A DNA stretch of 64,000 bases, from the NCBI RefSeq assembly GCF_030812415.1, contig NZ_JAUSST010000006.1, forward strand, positions 62,001 through 126,000. The letters run 5' to 3'. A model generated the notes under the pieces. The model did no database searches, was not told the DNA's origin, and saw only the letters and a program-made list of their open reading frames with translations. Shown piece by piece: positions 8,311-15,435 of this stretch. The stretch's first letter is position 1, and each line of letters begins with the position of its first letter. The stretch comes from Paenibacillus harenae (lineage in GTDB: Bacteria > Bacillota > Bacilli > Paenibacillales > Paenibacillaceae). The position numbers and the translations under genes are program-made.

Positions 8311-9541
8311 ACAATCCGTTAAGAATTTTAAGATCATTTCCAAGCTCCTCTAAGGTCTTGGTCTCCATCGTTTGCAGCAATTGCGATCCGGATATATCCG
8401 TGTATATCAAATTCTGAAGCTGTTTCGACCAAATTTCCTCTGCCTTGACCGCAAGCGGCGAAGACCAGTGATTTCTAACGTCGGGATGCCATTTCCAGCC
8501 GCTTAGACTTTCTCTATATTGCCCCTCCATCTCCATCGACAATTGAACATACTCCCATGCAGAGGATTTATTCGGGCTTGCTTTCATGATCGAGAAAAAG
8601 GATCCTCCATGAGCCCAATAAGCGTTAAACGGGGGCCGAGTAAACTTCCATTGTGCGTAATGATCAGGATCCCACTGTTTGATGAGGTCCCAGCCCCATT
8701 CCCCCAAATATAGCATAACCAACTTACTATCTCTAATGGCTTGTTGACCTTTATCGTCCCACATATTCCAGTTCGAATCCAAACCCTTGCGCTCAATATC
8801 AAGCGTAAGCGAGGCATACGGCACTAAATCCTCGGTGTTTCTCGCATAATTTCCATAATGATCGAAATAGCCATATCCAGCCGCAGCCATATTGAGCGCA
8901 TCATGAGTATAACTGATCACCCCAATGCCATGAGACTTAAGAGTCTCGGCAAGCAGAATCCAATTTTCGGGGCGCTCCATAAACTTTCCGAGCTCTTCGG
9001 GATCTGAAGGAAAACCGTATCCCTCTAGTATGTCGGCTCGATAGAACGTCCCTGCCATAGGAAAGTCTTTCGGGATCGCAATAAGCGATTGACCATCAAT
9101 GGATTGAAATGGCGTTAGCGTCAAACGATTAAACCACTTTTCCTGGATAAGTCCCCCCGCGTGATAGGGCTCTATACCGACATCTTCAAATAAGTCGAAT
9201 CCGCTTAAAACGTTCAGAAGCTCGTTCCCGGCTATGACCAGATCCGGGGCAGGCGTTGCACCCAGCTTTTGAAGAAAAGCATCCCCTGTAGCGTAGTCCC
9301 ATAGTACGGTTCGATCAGGAAACTTTTTTTGATATTCGTCAATGATCAAACTTTGATTCTCCATTGTTGCCAGTATCCGCAAGGTGTCCCCCGTGTCGGA
9401 GTCTTGACTTGAATCCGACTTGGGAACTGGCGAAGTGAATGAACCTTCGAGTGGAGAGTCAATGGAACAACCGATTAAGACCACGCATAGCAGAAAATGA
9501 AGGATGATCTTAAACGATTGAAGTCGGGCATTAGTATCCAC
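8273..9541 (-). CDS. Extracellular solute-binding lipoprotein (ABC family 1 type) in a c-di-GMP operon
   Basis: 422 residues. The N-terminus has a hydrophobic stretch and a lipobox ending in LIGC, so Cys25 would be lipidated and the protein anchored outside the membrane. The body matches extracellular solute-binding proteins (family 1): LRILATMENQSLIIDEYQKK at the mature N-terminus and the later hinge and C-terminal parts. GTG start at 9541 with GGGAGGGTGAGG upstream; the start overlaps the end of the GGDEF-EAL gene by 11 bases. No permease or ATPase gene is nearby. A role as an extracytoplasmic sensor passing ligand status to the c-di-GMP enzyme is an inference from this pairing. Confidence 0.85.
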   Translation of the reverse strand: MDTNARLQSFKIILHFLLCVVLIGCSIDSPLEGSFTSPVPKSDSSQDSDTGDTLRILATMENQSLIIDEYQKKFPDRTVLWDYATGDAFLQKLGATPAPDLVIAGNELLNVLSGFDLFEDVGIEPYHAGGLIQEKWFNRLTLTPFQSIDGQSLIAIPKDFPMAGTFYRADILEGYGFPSDPEELGKFMERPENWILLAETLKSHGIGVISYTHDALNMAAAGYGYFDHYGNYARNTEDLVPYASLTLDIERKGLDSNWNMWDDKGQQAIRDSKLVMLYLGEWGWDLIKQWDPDHYAQWKFTRPPFNAYWAHGGSFFSIMKASPNKSSAWEYVQLSMEMEGQYRESLSGWKWHPDVRNHWSSPLAVKAEEIWSKQLQNLIYTDISGSQLLQTMETKTLEELGNDLKILNGLFNLSNQTDVNHE

Positions 9542-12140
9542 GTTGCCTCACCCTCCCCCTTAACGTTTCCTCCCGTGCGAACAACTCCTTTGTGATCTGC
9601 GAAGCGTTCATTGGTTTTCCAAAGTAATAGCCTTGGAGCAAGTAACATCCGGCCTCAATGAGAAGCCGTGCCTCCTCTTCATGCTCGATGCCCTCTCCTA
9701 CGACCTGCAAGCCTTGTTCATTTGCAAGGTTTATCATATGACGAACGATGCTAAAGGAACTGTTTTTGTATGACAACCGTTGAATAAATAATCGGTCCAG
9801 CTTGATGCCATGGATGGGCAGGAGATCAATGATTGCCAAGGAAGAATAACCCTTCCCGAAATCATCAACCCATGCTCGAACTCCTAGATTACGCAGATCG
9901 TGGAGGGAAGCGACCACGAGTTCAAGATCTTCCGAAAATGCCTCTTCCGTTACCTCGATTTCCAACAGGTCTGCAGCGAAGCCCGTCTCGTTTAATATGT
10001 TCTCTATCATTTCCGCGGTTTCGCGTTGCGCCAGCTGTTTTTTAGATAAATTAACGCTTATCTTTAGCTTGGGCGAAGTTTCATCCATATCAGACCATCG
10101 TTTCCCTTGTATACAAGCTTCGCGAATCACATATGCAGACAGAATATCCATCAAATTTTCTTGTTCTGCAATCGGGATAAAGTCGCTTGGAGGTATTAGT
10201 CCCCTAATCGGATGAGGCCATCTCGCCAACGCTTCTACTCTAACCATGTCGCCTGTCCGATTATCTACGATAGGCTGGTAATGCAACGTGAGTTCGTTGT
10301 TTCCTAGCGCCGACTGGAGTTCGTGCGCAATATCCCAATTGTCTGTCGCTAATTGATGCGCAATATCTTCATAGAATACAAAAGAATGATCATTCTGCTC
10401 TTTAGCGATATACATCGCCACATCTGCGTGTTTAATCACGGTTTCCGCATCCAATCCATCGTCTGGAGTCATGCTTATTCCGATCGACCCGCCGATATTG
10501 ACCTCTTGATGATTGATGATGAATGGAATCCGAAGCTGTTCGCTAATTTGCAACGCCAGTTCTCGGGTTTCGGACTTACTCGTATCACGATATACAATGA
10601 CGAATTCATCTCCGCCGAGTCTCGCCACAAAAGCCTTGCTTCCGGAAACCTTTCTCAACCGATCGGCTACTTGCACGAGCAATTCGTCTCCAGCCGCATG
10701 TCCATGCCTATCATTGATAGGCTTAAATCGATCAAGATCAATAAACATAAAGGCAACGCACTGGTTTGGGGTTGAACTTGTCTCAAGGACGTGTTGGGTG
10801 AATTCATTAAAATGTCTCCGATTGGCAAGTCCGGTTAAGGTATCGTAATTAGCATGATGGTTGGATTCCTTTAAAATTTGCTTTAATTGCTCCGTAACGA
10901 ACGAGAAATTCTGAATCAAAGTGTAAATTTCCTCAATATGAGAATCGAACCATTCCGTTGATTTCGTGGTCCTTATTTGCTGGGGCAAATCGGTTGTGAT
11001 TTTGGCCAACAGTCTGATGGATCGAATCACGAAACGATGCAAAAATAGAGCAAGAGAGCCAATCACTATAGCCATATACAATACGTTTATCGACTGAGAA
11101 AGAAAATAATGGATGACTTCTTCCGTGTATTTAACTGTAGAAAAACGCAACAAGAGGGTAGAACCGTCGAGATTAAGCTTATAAACGTATGCCGTCTCCC
11201 TCAATATTTCGCCAGGGGAATTAGCAAGCGTGTTTACGGGTTCCCATTTGTGTAGATTTCCGGTTATATGATTCCAATATCCCGGTCCGATCCATAGTAG
11301 AGTCGAATCTTCATTATTGAAATGAAAGGATCTTATGAATTCTCCCTTGGCATCATAAAAGACTGCCTGATTCACAGCAGAGCCTGATGAGTTCCGTATT
11401 AATTCTTGCAGATGCCCAAGCTGCACCCAGCTTCGAAGAGTTAACGATTGGACTTGTTCGCCTGTCCATTGCTTATAAGAATCCAGGATTGAACTTGCTG
11501 TCGAAGCGGCTTGCGTCCCTAAATCGGAAATCATCGTTCGTTCGGCGTTGAGACCTGTATTAAGAATAAATAAAAAAGAAGATCCGATGATGCTAAAGAC
11601 CGTCAAATCGATTAGCATGCGGGATAAATGGATTCTCCCCGTGCTTTTTGGCCTTGCGTAGGGAATATAAGTCGAGGCCGCGTCGACCAATAACGCATTA
11701 AACAAAGCATTAATGAAAAGGACGGCCAAAATAAGAATCAAATAAAAATTGACATGCAGTCCTTGCGACAGGCTTACCAACAGAATGTACGGACCACCGA
11801 TTACGGTCCAAAACAAGAAGGTTGGTAATAATATTCTCCTCTTTTTTTTCAATGTCCAAAGAGATGCGGCTAATAGCTCCAATAGCGATATGATCAAAGA
11901 ATGCATAGATTCATGCAGAATAGCGACGGCCAATAGTTGAATAATAACTGCCAAGCCAACAGCTTTTTTCCAACCGAATATTTTAAGCGCAATAAAAGTG
12001 AAAATACTAGCGAAATAGAGTTCCATCCCTAGAACCAACTTAAAGGGGTAAATCAAACATGCCCAATAGAATAAACCGAGCAATGTCATTCCGACAATTG
12101 TATAGATATGCTGTTTAATCATCCCCATTAAACTCCGCAT
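9531..12140 (-). CDS. Membrane GGDEF-EAL protein (diguanylate cyclase and/or c-di-GMP phosphodiesterase)
   Basis: About 869 residues. The N-terminal third has five to six membrane helices, then one more helix near residue 185-200, an extracytoplasmic sensor region of about 150 residues, and a final helix near 355-375. The cytoplasmic part has a GGDEF domain with an intact GGDEF at about 509-513 and an EAL domain with EALARW at about 636, an ISVNLS asparagine motif and DDFGKGYSS. Both catalytic signatures look complete, so either or both activities are possible. The start is uncertain: the frame opens at 12191, but ATG at 12140 has GGGAGG upstream (13-base spacing), so it is preferred. It is translationally linked to the solute-binding lipoprotein downstream. 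Confidence 0.88.
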   Translation of the reverse strand: MRSLMGMIKQHIYTIVGMTLLGLFYWACLIYPFKLVLGMELYFASIFTFIALKIFGWKKAVGLAVIIQLLAVAILHESMHSLIISLLELLAASLWTLKKKRRILLPTFLFWTVIGGPYILLVSLSQGLHVNFYLILILAVLFINALFNALLVDAASTYIPYARPKSTGRIHLSRMLIDLTVFSIIGSSFLFILNTGLNAERTMISDLGTQAASTASSILDSYKQWTGEQVQSLTLRSWVQLGHLQELIRNSSGSAVNQAVFYDAKGEFIRSFHFNNEDSTLLWIGPGYWNHITGNLHKWEPVNTLANSPGEILRETAYVYKLNLDGSTLLLRFSTVKYTEEVIHYFLSQSINVLYMAIVIGSLALFLHRFVIRSIRLLAKITTDLPQQIRTTKSTEWFDSHIEEIYTLIQNFSFVTEQLKQILKESNHHANYDTLTGLANRRHFNEFTQHVLETSSTPNQCVAFMFIDLDRFKPINDRHGHAAGDELLVQVADRLRKVSGSKAFVARLGGDEFVIVYRDTSKSETRELALQISEQLRIPFIINHQEVNIGGSIGISMTPDDGLDAETVIKHADVAMYIAKEQNDHSFVFYEDIAHQLATDNWDIAHELQSALGNNELTLHYQPIVDNRTGDMVRVEALARWPHPIRGLIPPSDFIPIAEQENLMDILSAYVIREACIQGKRWSDMDETSPKLKISVNLSKKQLAQRETAEMIENILNETGFAADLLEIEVTEEAFSEDLELVVASLHDLRNLGVRAWVDDFGKGYSSLAIIDLLPIHGIKLDRLFIQRLSYKNSSFSIVRHMINLANEQGLQVVGEGIEHEEEARLLIEAGCYLLQGYYFGKPMNASQITKELFAREETLRGRVRQRGY

Positions 12141-12351
12141 TACATGTTCGCAGCCTCCCGGTATCTGATAACCAACGGTACTCATCAGCAAATAAGCATA
12201 TATGTATATATATCGGTTTCAAAAACTAAGGCTTATAGAGAGAATGGTGAAATACAATATTAACCATATCGATCAACTCATAAATACGCCTTGATTACTT
12301 TGTACGAATCCAGGTCAAAATAAATCAAATGAAACGACCGTGGGAAACATT

Positions 12352-12392
12352 ATTAAGTTGACACTTAATTAAGTCTATGCTAAATTAACGTC
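12352..12392 (+). promoter_or_regulatory. ArsR promoter with nested dyads; predicted leaderless start
   Basis: TTGACA (12358-12363), 17 bp, TAAATT (12381-12386), and the ATG at 12393 is only seven bases after the -10, so the transcript should begin at or next to the start codon. Two interlocked inverted repeats cover the -35 and spacer: ATTAAGT-tgac-ACTTAAT (12352-12369) and the perfect palindrome ACTTAATTAAGT (12363-12374). These are the probable operator of the ArsR repressor that follows. Confidence 0.75.
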
Positions 12393-12719
12393 ATGATCGA
12401 TAAAGCCATTCAAGCGATAACGGAACCTAGGCGCAGAGATATTTTACATCTTGTCCGTCATGAGGAGCTGACCTCCAGCGCCATTGCTTCGCATTTTGAC
12501 ATTTCAGCACCAGCTATTTCACAGCATCTTAAAGTTCTAGAGGAGGCAGGGCTCGTCGTTGTGAGGCGGGCAGGCACCAAGCGATTTTATGGCATTAGGA
12601 GGGAAGGGTTTGCCGAATTGATGCATTACATCGAGAGCTTCTGGGATGACAGCTTAATGCGCTTGAAGGAAGCAGCGGAAGAGGAGGAAAGAAGAAAAAA
12701 TGACTTCAACAAGCAATAG
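12393..12719 (+). CDS. ArsR-family transcriptional repressor
   Basis: 108 residues with the ArsR winged helix: LTSSAIASHFDISAPAISQH (about 28-47) as helix-turn-helix, then GLVVVRRAGTKRFYGI as the wing. No cysteine metal site is visible, which fits the SRPBCC-linked, non-metal subgroup (SdpR-like). No Shine-Dalgarno lies upstream and the promoter ends seven bases before the ATG, so the mRNA is probably leaderless. The 3' end overlaps the next gene by 20 bases. Predicted to repress its own operon of SRPBCC-domain proteins. Confidence 0.88.
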   Translation: MIDKAIQAITEPRRRDILHLVRHEELTSSAIASHFDISAPAISQHLKVLEEAGLVVVRRAGTKRFYGIRREGFAELMHYIESFWDDSLMRLKEAAEEEERRKNDFNKQ

Positions 12720-13158
12720 CGACACGATCAAGAAAGAAATTTTTATCGAATGCCGTCCGGAGACATTGTTCTCCTTTTTTACAGACCCTGATAAATTAGT
12801 TCGTTGGATGGGGCGTCATGTTTTACTTGATCCGAGTATCGGCGGCAAATATCGCATTGATGTTAACGGGAGCGACATTGCGATAGGTGAATACAAAGAA
12901 ATGATCCCAAACGAGAAAATCGTCATGACATGGGGATGGGAGAAGTCGAAGATTGTACCGCCTGGATCCAGTACCGTTGAATTTAGACTGACTCCCAAAG
13001 ATAACGGAACTCTCTTGGTGTTGACGCATTACGATCTGCCGGGAACGGAAGTAGCCTCACATGTGCAAGGTTGGACGCATTACATGTCTCGCCTGCAATT
13101 GATCGCGCAAGGCCAGGATCCGGGCGTCGATCCGTGGTCAGTACAAGCTATGCATTAA
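12700..13158 (+). CDS. SRPBCC-domain (AHSA1-like) protein
   Basis: 152 residues forming one START/Bet v1-like ligand-binding fold. Family features are the opening KKEIFIECRPETLFSFFTDP, the mid-protein LDPSIGGKYRIDV and the terminal helix GWTHYMSRLQLIA. It overlaps the ArsR gene by 20 bases, a frequent ArsR-SRPBCC arrangement in which the SRPBCC partner is thought to bind small hydrophobic ligands. Substrate or enzymatic activity is unknown. Confidence 0.88.
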   Translation: MTSTSNSDTIKKEIFIECRPETLFSFFTDPDKLVRWMGRHVLLDPSIGGKYRIDVNGSDIAIGEYKEMIPNEKIVMTWGWEKSKIVPPGSSTVEFRLTPKDNGTLLVLTHYDLPGTEVASHVQGWTHYMSRLQLIAQGQDPGVDPWSVQAMH

Positions 13159-13201
13159 TTTAAAGACTAAATAATTATATTTAAAGGAGATTATTAATAA
13201 A

Positions 13202-13381
13202 ATGAATACATTATCTTGCAACTGTGGATTCAAAATTACGGATGAAAACAAATATAAAGCAGAAGCGGCTATGTGGCATCACGCCATTCAAGAACACACG
13301 GATATGCTGAAAAGCATGACTGTCGATATGCTGGAGCAGTGGCTCGTTAATAAAGACGAGCAGTTAAAGGCGGGGGCGTAA
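13202..13381 (+). CDS. Small Cys/His protein, DUF1059-like
   Basis: 59 residues, preceded by AAAGGAGAT at 13182-13190, and ending in TAATG so that its stop overlaps the start of the next SRPBCC gene. It begins MNTLSCNCGFKITDE; Cys6, Cys8, His26, His27 and His32 could form a metal site. The layout of an N-terminal cysteine pair and a later H-x4-H followed by a short helix (MTVDMLEQW) resembles DUF1059 mini-proteins. The good ribosome binding site and stop/start coupling on both sides argue that it is a real gene. Function unknown. Confidence 0.72.
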   Translation: MNTLSCNCGFKITDENKYKAEAAMWHHAIQEHTDMLKSMTVDMLEQWLVNKDEQLKAGA

Positions 13382-13773
13382 TGACGGGCTCGGCGATTCA
13401 TCAAGAAGTGGCGTTTAAAGCTAATCCAGCGCGTATTTACGATATTCTTATTAGCAGCGAGCAATTTAGTAAGGCTACCGGTGGCGCTCCAACCGATATC
13501 AGTACAGAAGAAGGCGGCAAGTTTTCTTGTTTTGGAGGCATGATCCTGGGACGCAACATTGAGCTCGTACCTAATCAGCGAATTGTACAAGCTTGGCGTG
13601 CTGCTAGTTGGGAAGAAGGTATCTACTCGATAATCAAAATCGAGCTAAAGGAGCAAGGCTCCGAAACCTTGCTGATGTTTGATCATTCCGGTTTCCCGGA
13701 GGGACAAGGCGAGCATCTCGCATCCGGATGGCACGCCAATTACTGGGGTCCAATAGAGAAATTATTAGCTTAA
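13381..13773 (+). CDS. SRPBCC-domain protein
   Basis: 130 residues, one AHSA1-like SRPBCC domain: AIHQEVAFKANPARIYDILI at the N-terminus, then GGKFSCFGGMILGRNIEL and the motif QAWRAASWEEGIYS, ending in GWHANYWGPIEKLLA, the typical terminal helix. The start codon shares a base with the preceding stop (TAATG), so it is translated together with the Cys/His protein. Second of three SRPBCC proteins in the cluster; they are divergent from one another rather than recent duplicates. Confidence 0.88.
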   Translation: MTGSAIHQEVAFKANPARIYDILISSEQFSKATGGAPTDISTEEGGKFSCFGGMILGRNIELVPNQRIVQAWRAASWEEGIYSIIKIELKEQGSETLLMFDHSGFPEGQGEHLASGWHANYWGPIEKLLA

Positions 13774-13833
13774 GCAAGTGAAACGGCGTGCGAGTATATG
13801 CACGCTTTTCATTTTTTATTGGAGGGATTGGAT

Positions 13834-14277
13834 ATGGTAGATGTTTTAACGGAAATAACAATAAATCGTCCCCGTGATCAAGTTGCGGAATATGCCGCTA
13901 ACCCCGACAACGCACCTGAATGGTATGTCAATATTAACTCAGCTGAATGGCAAACACCGAAGCGGATCGAGGTTGGTTCTAAAGTGGCATTTAAAGCTGC
14001 ATTCCTTGGAAGGGAGCTTTCCTATGTGTATCAGATCGCCGAATATACACCGGGAAAAAAGCTTGTCATGAGGACGGCCGATGGTCCTTTTCCGATGGAA
14101 ACGACCTATACCTGGGAGTCTCTGAGCGGTCATTCCACTCGAATGACTTTGCGCAACAAAGGCAACCCTAGCGGATTTTCGATTCTATTTACTCCGTTTA
14201 TGTCTTTGATGATGAAGAGGGCCAACAAAAAGGATTTGAACAAAATCAAGTTTTTACTGGAAGAAACAGCGAATTAA
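13834..14277 (+). CDS. SRPBCC-domain protein (polyketide cyclase/dehydrase-like)
   Basis: 147 residues. ATG at 13834 is chosen over an earlier in-frame ATG at 13798 because GGAGGGA at 13821-13827 is correctly placed. The N-terminus VDVLTEITINRPRDQVAEYA is typical of the SRPBCC-fold subgroup annotated as polyketide cyclase/dehydrase; the domain covers the whole protein and ends in a basic helix. Third SRPBCC protein of the run, 60 bases after the second; probably the same operon, though its own promoter cannot be excluded. Confidence 0.85.
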   Translation: MVDVLTEITINRPRDQVAEYAANPDNAPEWYVNINSAEWQTPKRIEVGSKVAFKAAFLGRELSYVYQIAEYTPGKKLVMRTADGPFPMETTYTWESLSGHSTRMTLRNKGNPSGFSILFTPFMSLMMKRANKKDLNKIKFLLEETAN

Positions 14278-14310
14278 AGGGTAACCTGATTTGTCAATCG
14301 GGCCGAATGA

Positions 14311-14673
14311 CCACCACTTATCTTGATTTTGTATATGGTGATCAAAACGACGCTGCTCAAACGCAAAAGAGATTTTGGCATTTTAAAAGCAACGGGCTAC
14401 ACGACGCTTCAACTAATGAATCAAATTGCGCTCGGCTACGTTCCGATTATGCTGGCAGGCGTCTTTATCGGCGGTGCCCTCGGCTCGCTTTATACGAATT
14501 CCGTGCTGACGCTGCTGCTGTCCGGTGCCGGCATTCACAATGTGCAGTTTACGATTAAGCTGTCCTTAATCGCCTCGCTTTGTATCGGTATGGTTGTACT
14601 GGCATACGCCGTATCCATGACCGCCGCTTATCGGATGAAAAATATTACGCCGCACGGGCTGATTACGGAATAG
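14311..14673 (+). pseudogene. C-terminal remnant of an FtsX-like ABC transporter permease
   Basis: Only the last roughly 115 residues of a large permease remain. The segment LKRKRDFGILKATGYTTLQL is the conserved cytoplasmic loop before the last helices of FtsX-domain permeases, followed by helices MLAGVFIGGALGSLY and SLIASLCIGMVVLAYAVSM and the terminal NITPHGLITE. A TGA at 14308-14310 closes the frame just upstream and no ribosome binding site is seen. Such permeases normally run to 600-1000 residues and pair with an ATPase, absent here. A 5' deletion is the likely cause. Confidence 0.8.
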
Positions 14674-14710
14674 TTGGTCTGGGATTGAGCAGGCAACAAT
14701 ACAAGTTGAA

Positions 14711-14735
14711 AACCCAGCCTGCATGAGGCTGGGTT
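14711..14735. terminator. Intrinsic terminator between convergent genes
   Basis: Perfect 10-bp stem AACCCAGCCT / AGGCTGGGTT with a five-base loop. On the minus strand it is followed by TTTT, so it best serves the small membrane-protein gene at 14746-14934; it can also stop plus-strand transcripts from the permease remnant. Confidence 0.7.
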
Positions 14736-14745
14736 TGAGGCTCTT

Positions 14746-14934
14746 CTATTTATGGCGATTTTTCTTTATGCGGGTATAAAAGATAAGGGCTGCAGCAATC
14801 ATTGCGATAAATCCTAAATTGGACGCTGTTTCCTGCCCTAAGCCAAACACCATGCAGAGATTAGTCACCAGACTTTTCGTCAGCAGCGCAATTGCAATCA
14901 ACAATAGCGGCCTTATGAAGTTGTATCTTCTCAT
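14746..14934 (-). CDS. Small two-helix membrane protein, function unknown
   Basis: 62 residues: helix one FIRPLLLIAIALLTKSLV, helix two LGFIAMIAAALIFY, then a short basic tail. AGGAGG lies six bases before the ATG, and a terminator follows within ten bases, which together argue for a real, monocistronic gene. Not recognised. Confidence 0.65.
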   Translation of the reverse strand: MRRYNFIRPLLLIAIALLTKSLVTNLCMVFGLGQETASNLGFIAMIAAALIFYTRIKKNRHK

Positions 14935-15122
14935 CGATTGCCTCCTGTTTCCGGATGGAATAGGCTTGTCTACTCCGGCAAGTATACCAACTGCGAGTCT
15001 AATCGTCCAGCTGTTGTTGTTGCGGATAGGTTTCGAAAAGCTATTCAGGAGGTGGCTGCCGGCCGCTGTGGATAGCTTTTTTTGTTGGATTTTCTCGAAA
15101 AATAACAGGTAGTTTCAGCCGA

Positions 15123-15151
15123 TTGACAGGCGAAAGGCTCCGCTGTATACT
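15123..15151 (+). promoter_or_regulatory. Near-consensus promoter of the structured RNA candidate
   Basis: TTGACA (15123-15128), 17-bp spacer, TATACT (15146-15151). Predicted transcription start near 15158. It is one of the best sigma-A promoters in the window, yet no good reading frame follows it before an intrinsic terminator. Confidence 0.75.
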
Positions 15152-15158
15152 ATCCGAC

Positions 15159-15296
15159 ATAAGTTTATGATAGTTTATATGACATCATATGGTGCGACTA
15201 ATACGCTTGGGCCCAAAGCGAATAATCCCCTTACTTCATCGTGCAAACAGTCTGTAACCAGATCTCGTGCATGTTTGCGGAAAGGGGATTTTTTGT
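15159..15296 (+). ncRNA. Candidate structured RNA, about 140 nt, ending in an intrinsic terminator
   Basis: The transcript from the promoter at 15123-15151 would fold into a small hairpin, CGCTT/AAGCG (15204-15208 with 15216-15220), and a large composite stem: AATCCCCTT (15224-15232) with AAGGGGATT (15282-15290), inside it GCAAACA (15243-15249) with TGTTTGC (15272-15278), and inside that AGTCTG/CAGATCT around a TAAC loop. A run of six T closes the outer stem, as in a terminator. A 62-codon frame crosses the structure but has no ribosome binding site. It matches no riboswitch or small RNA class I recognise. It could be a stand-alone small RNA or an attenuating leader of the nuclease gene, 140 bases downstream, which also has its own possible promoter (TTGATT 15352, TATTAA 15375). 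Confidence 0.55.
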
Positions 15297-15435
15297 TGTC
15301 GCATCTGAACAAATGTTCATGTTTACTAGAACTTAATTTCATTTTGACGCTTTGATTACAATTTTGAACTACTCTATTAAGGATGAAATGCTAGTTATTA
15401 TGCAATTTTAGGTTGGAGAGAGGAGTGAAAGTAAC

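Noticed and set aside
14307..14558. 83-codon frame over the FtsX remnant
   Set aside because: Wrong frame; the overlapping frame gives the conserved permease C-terminus.
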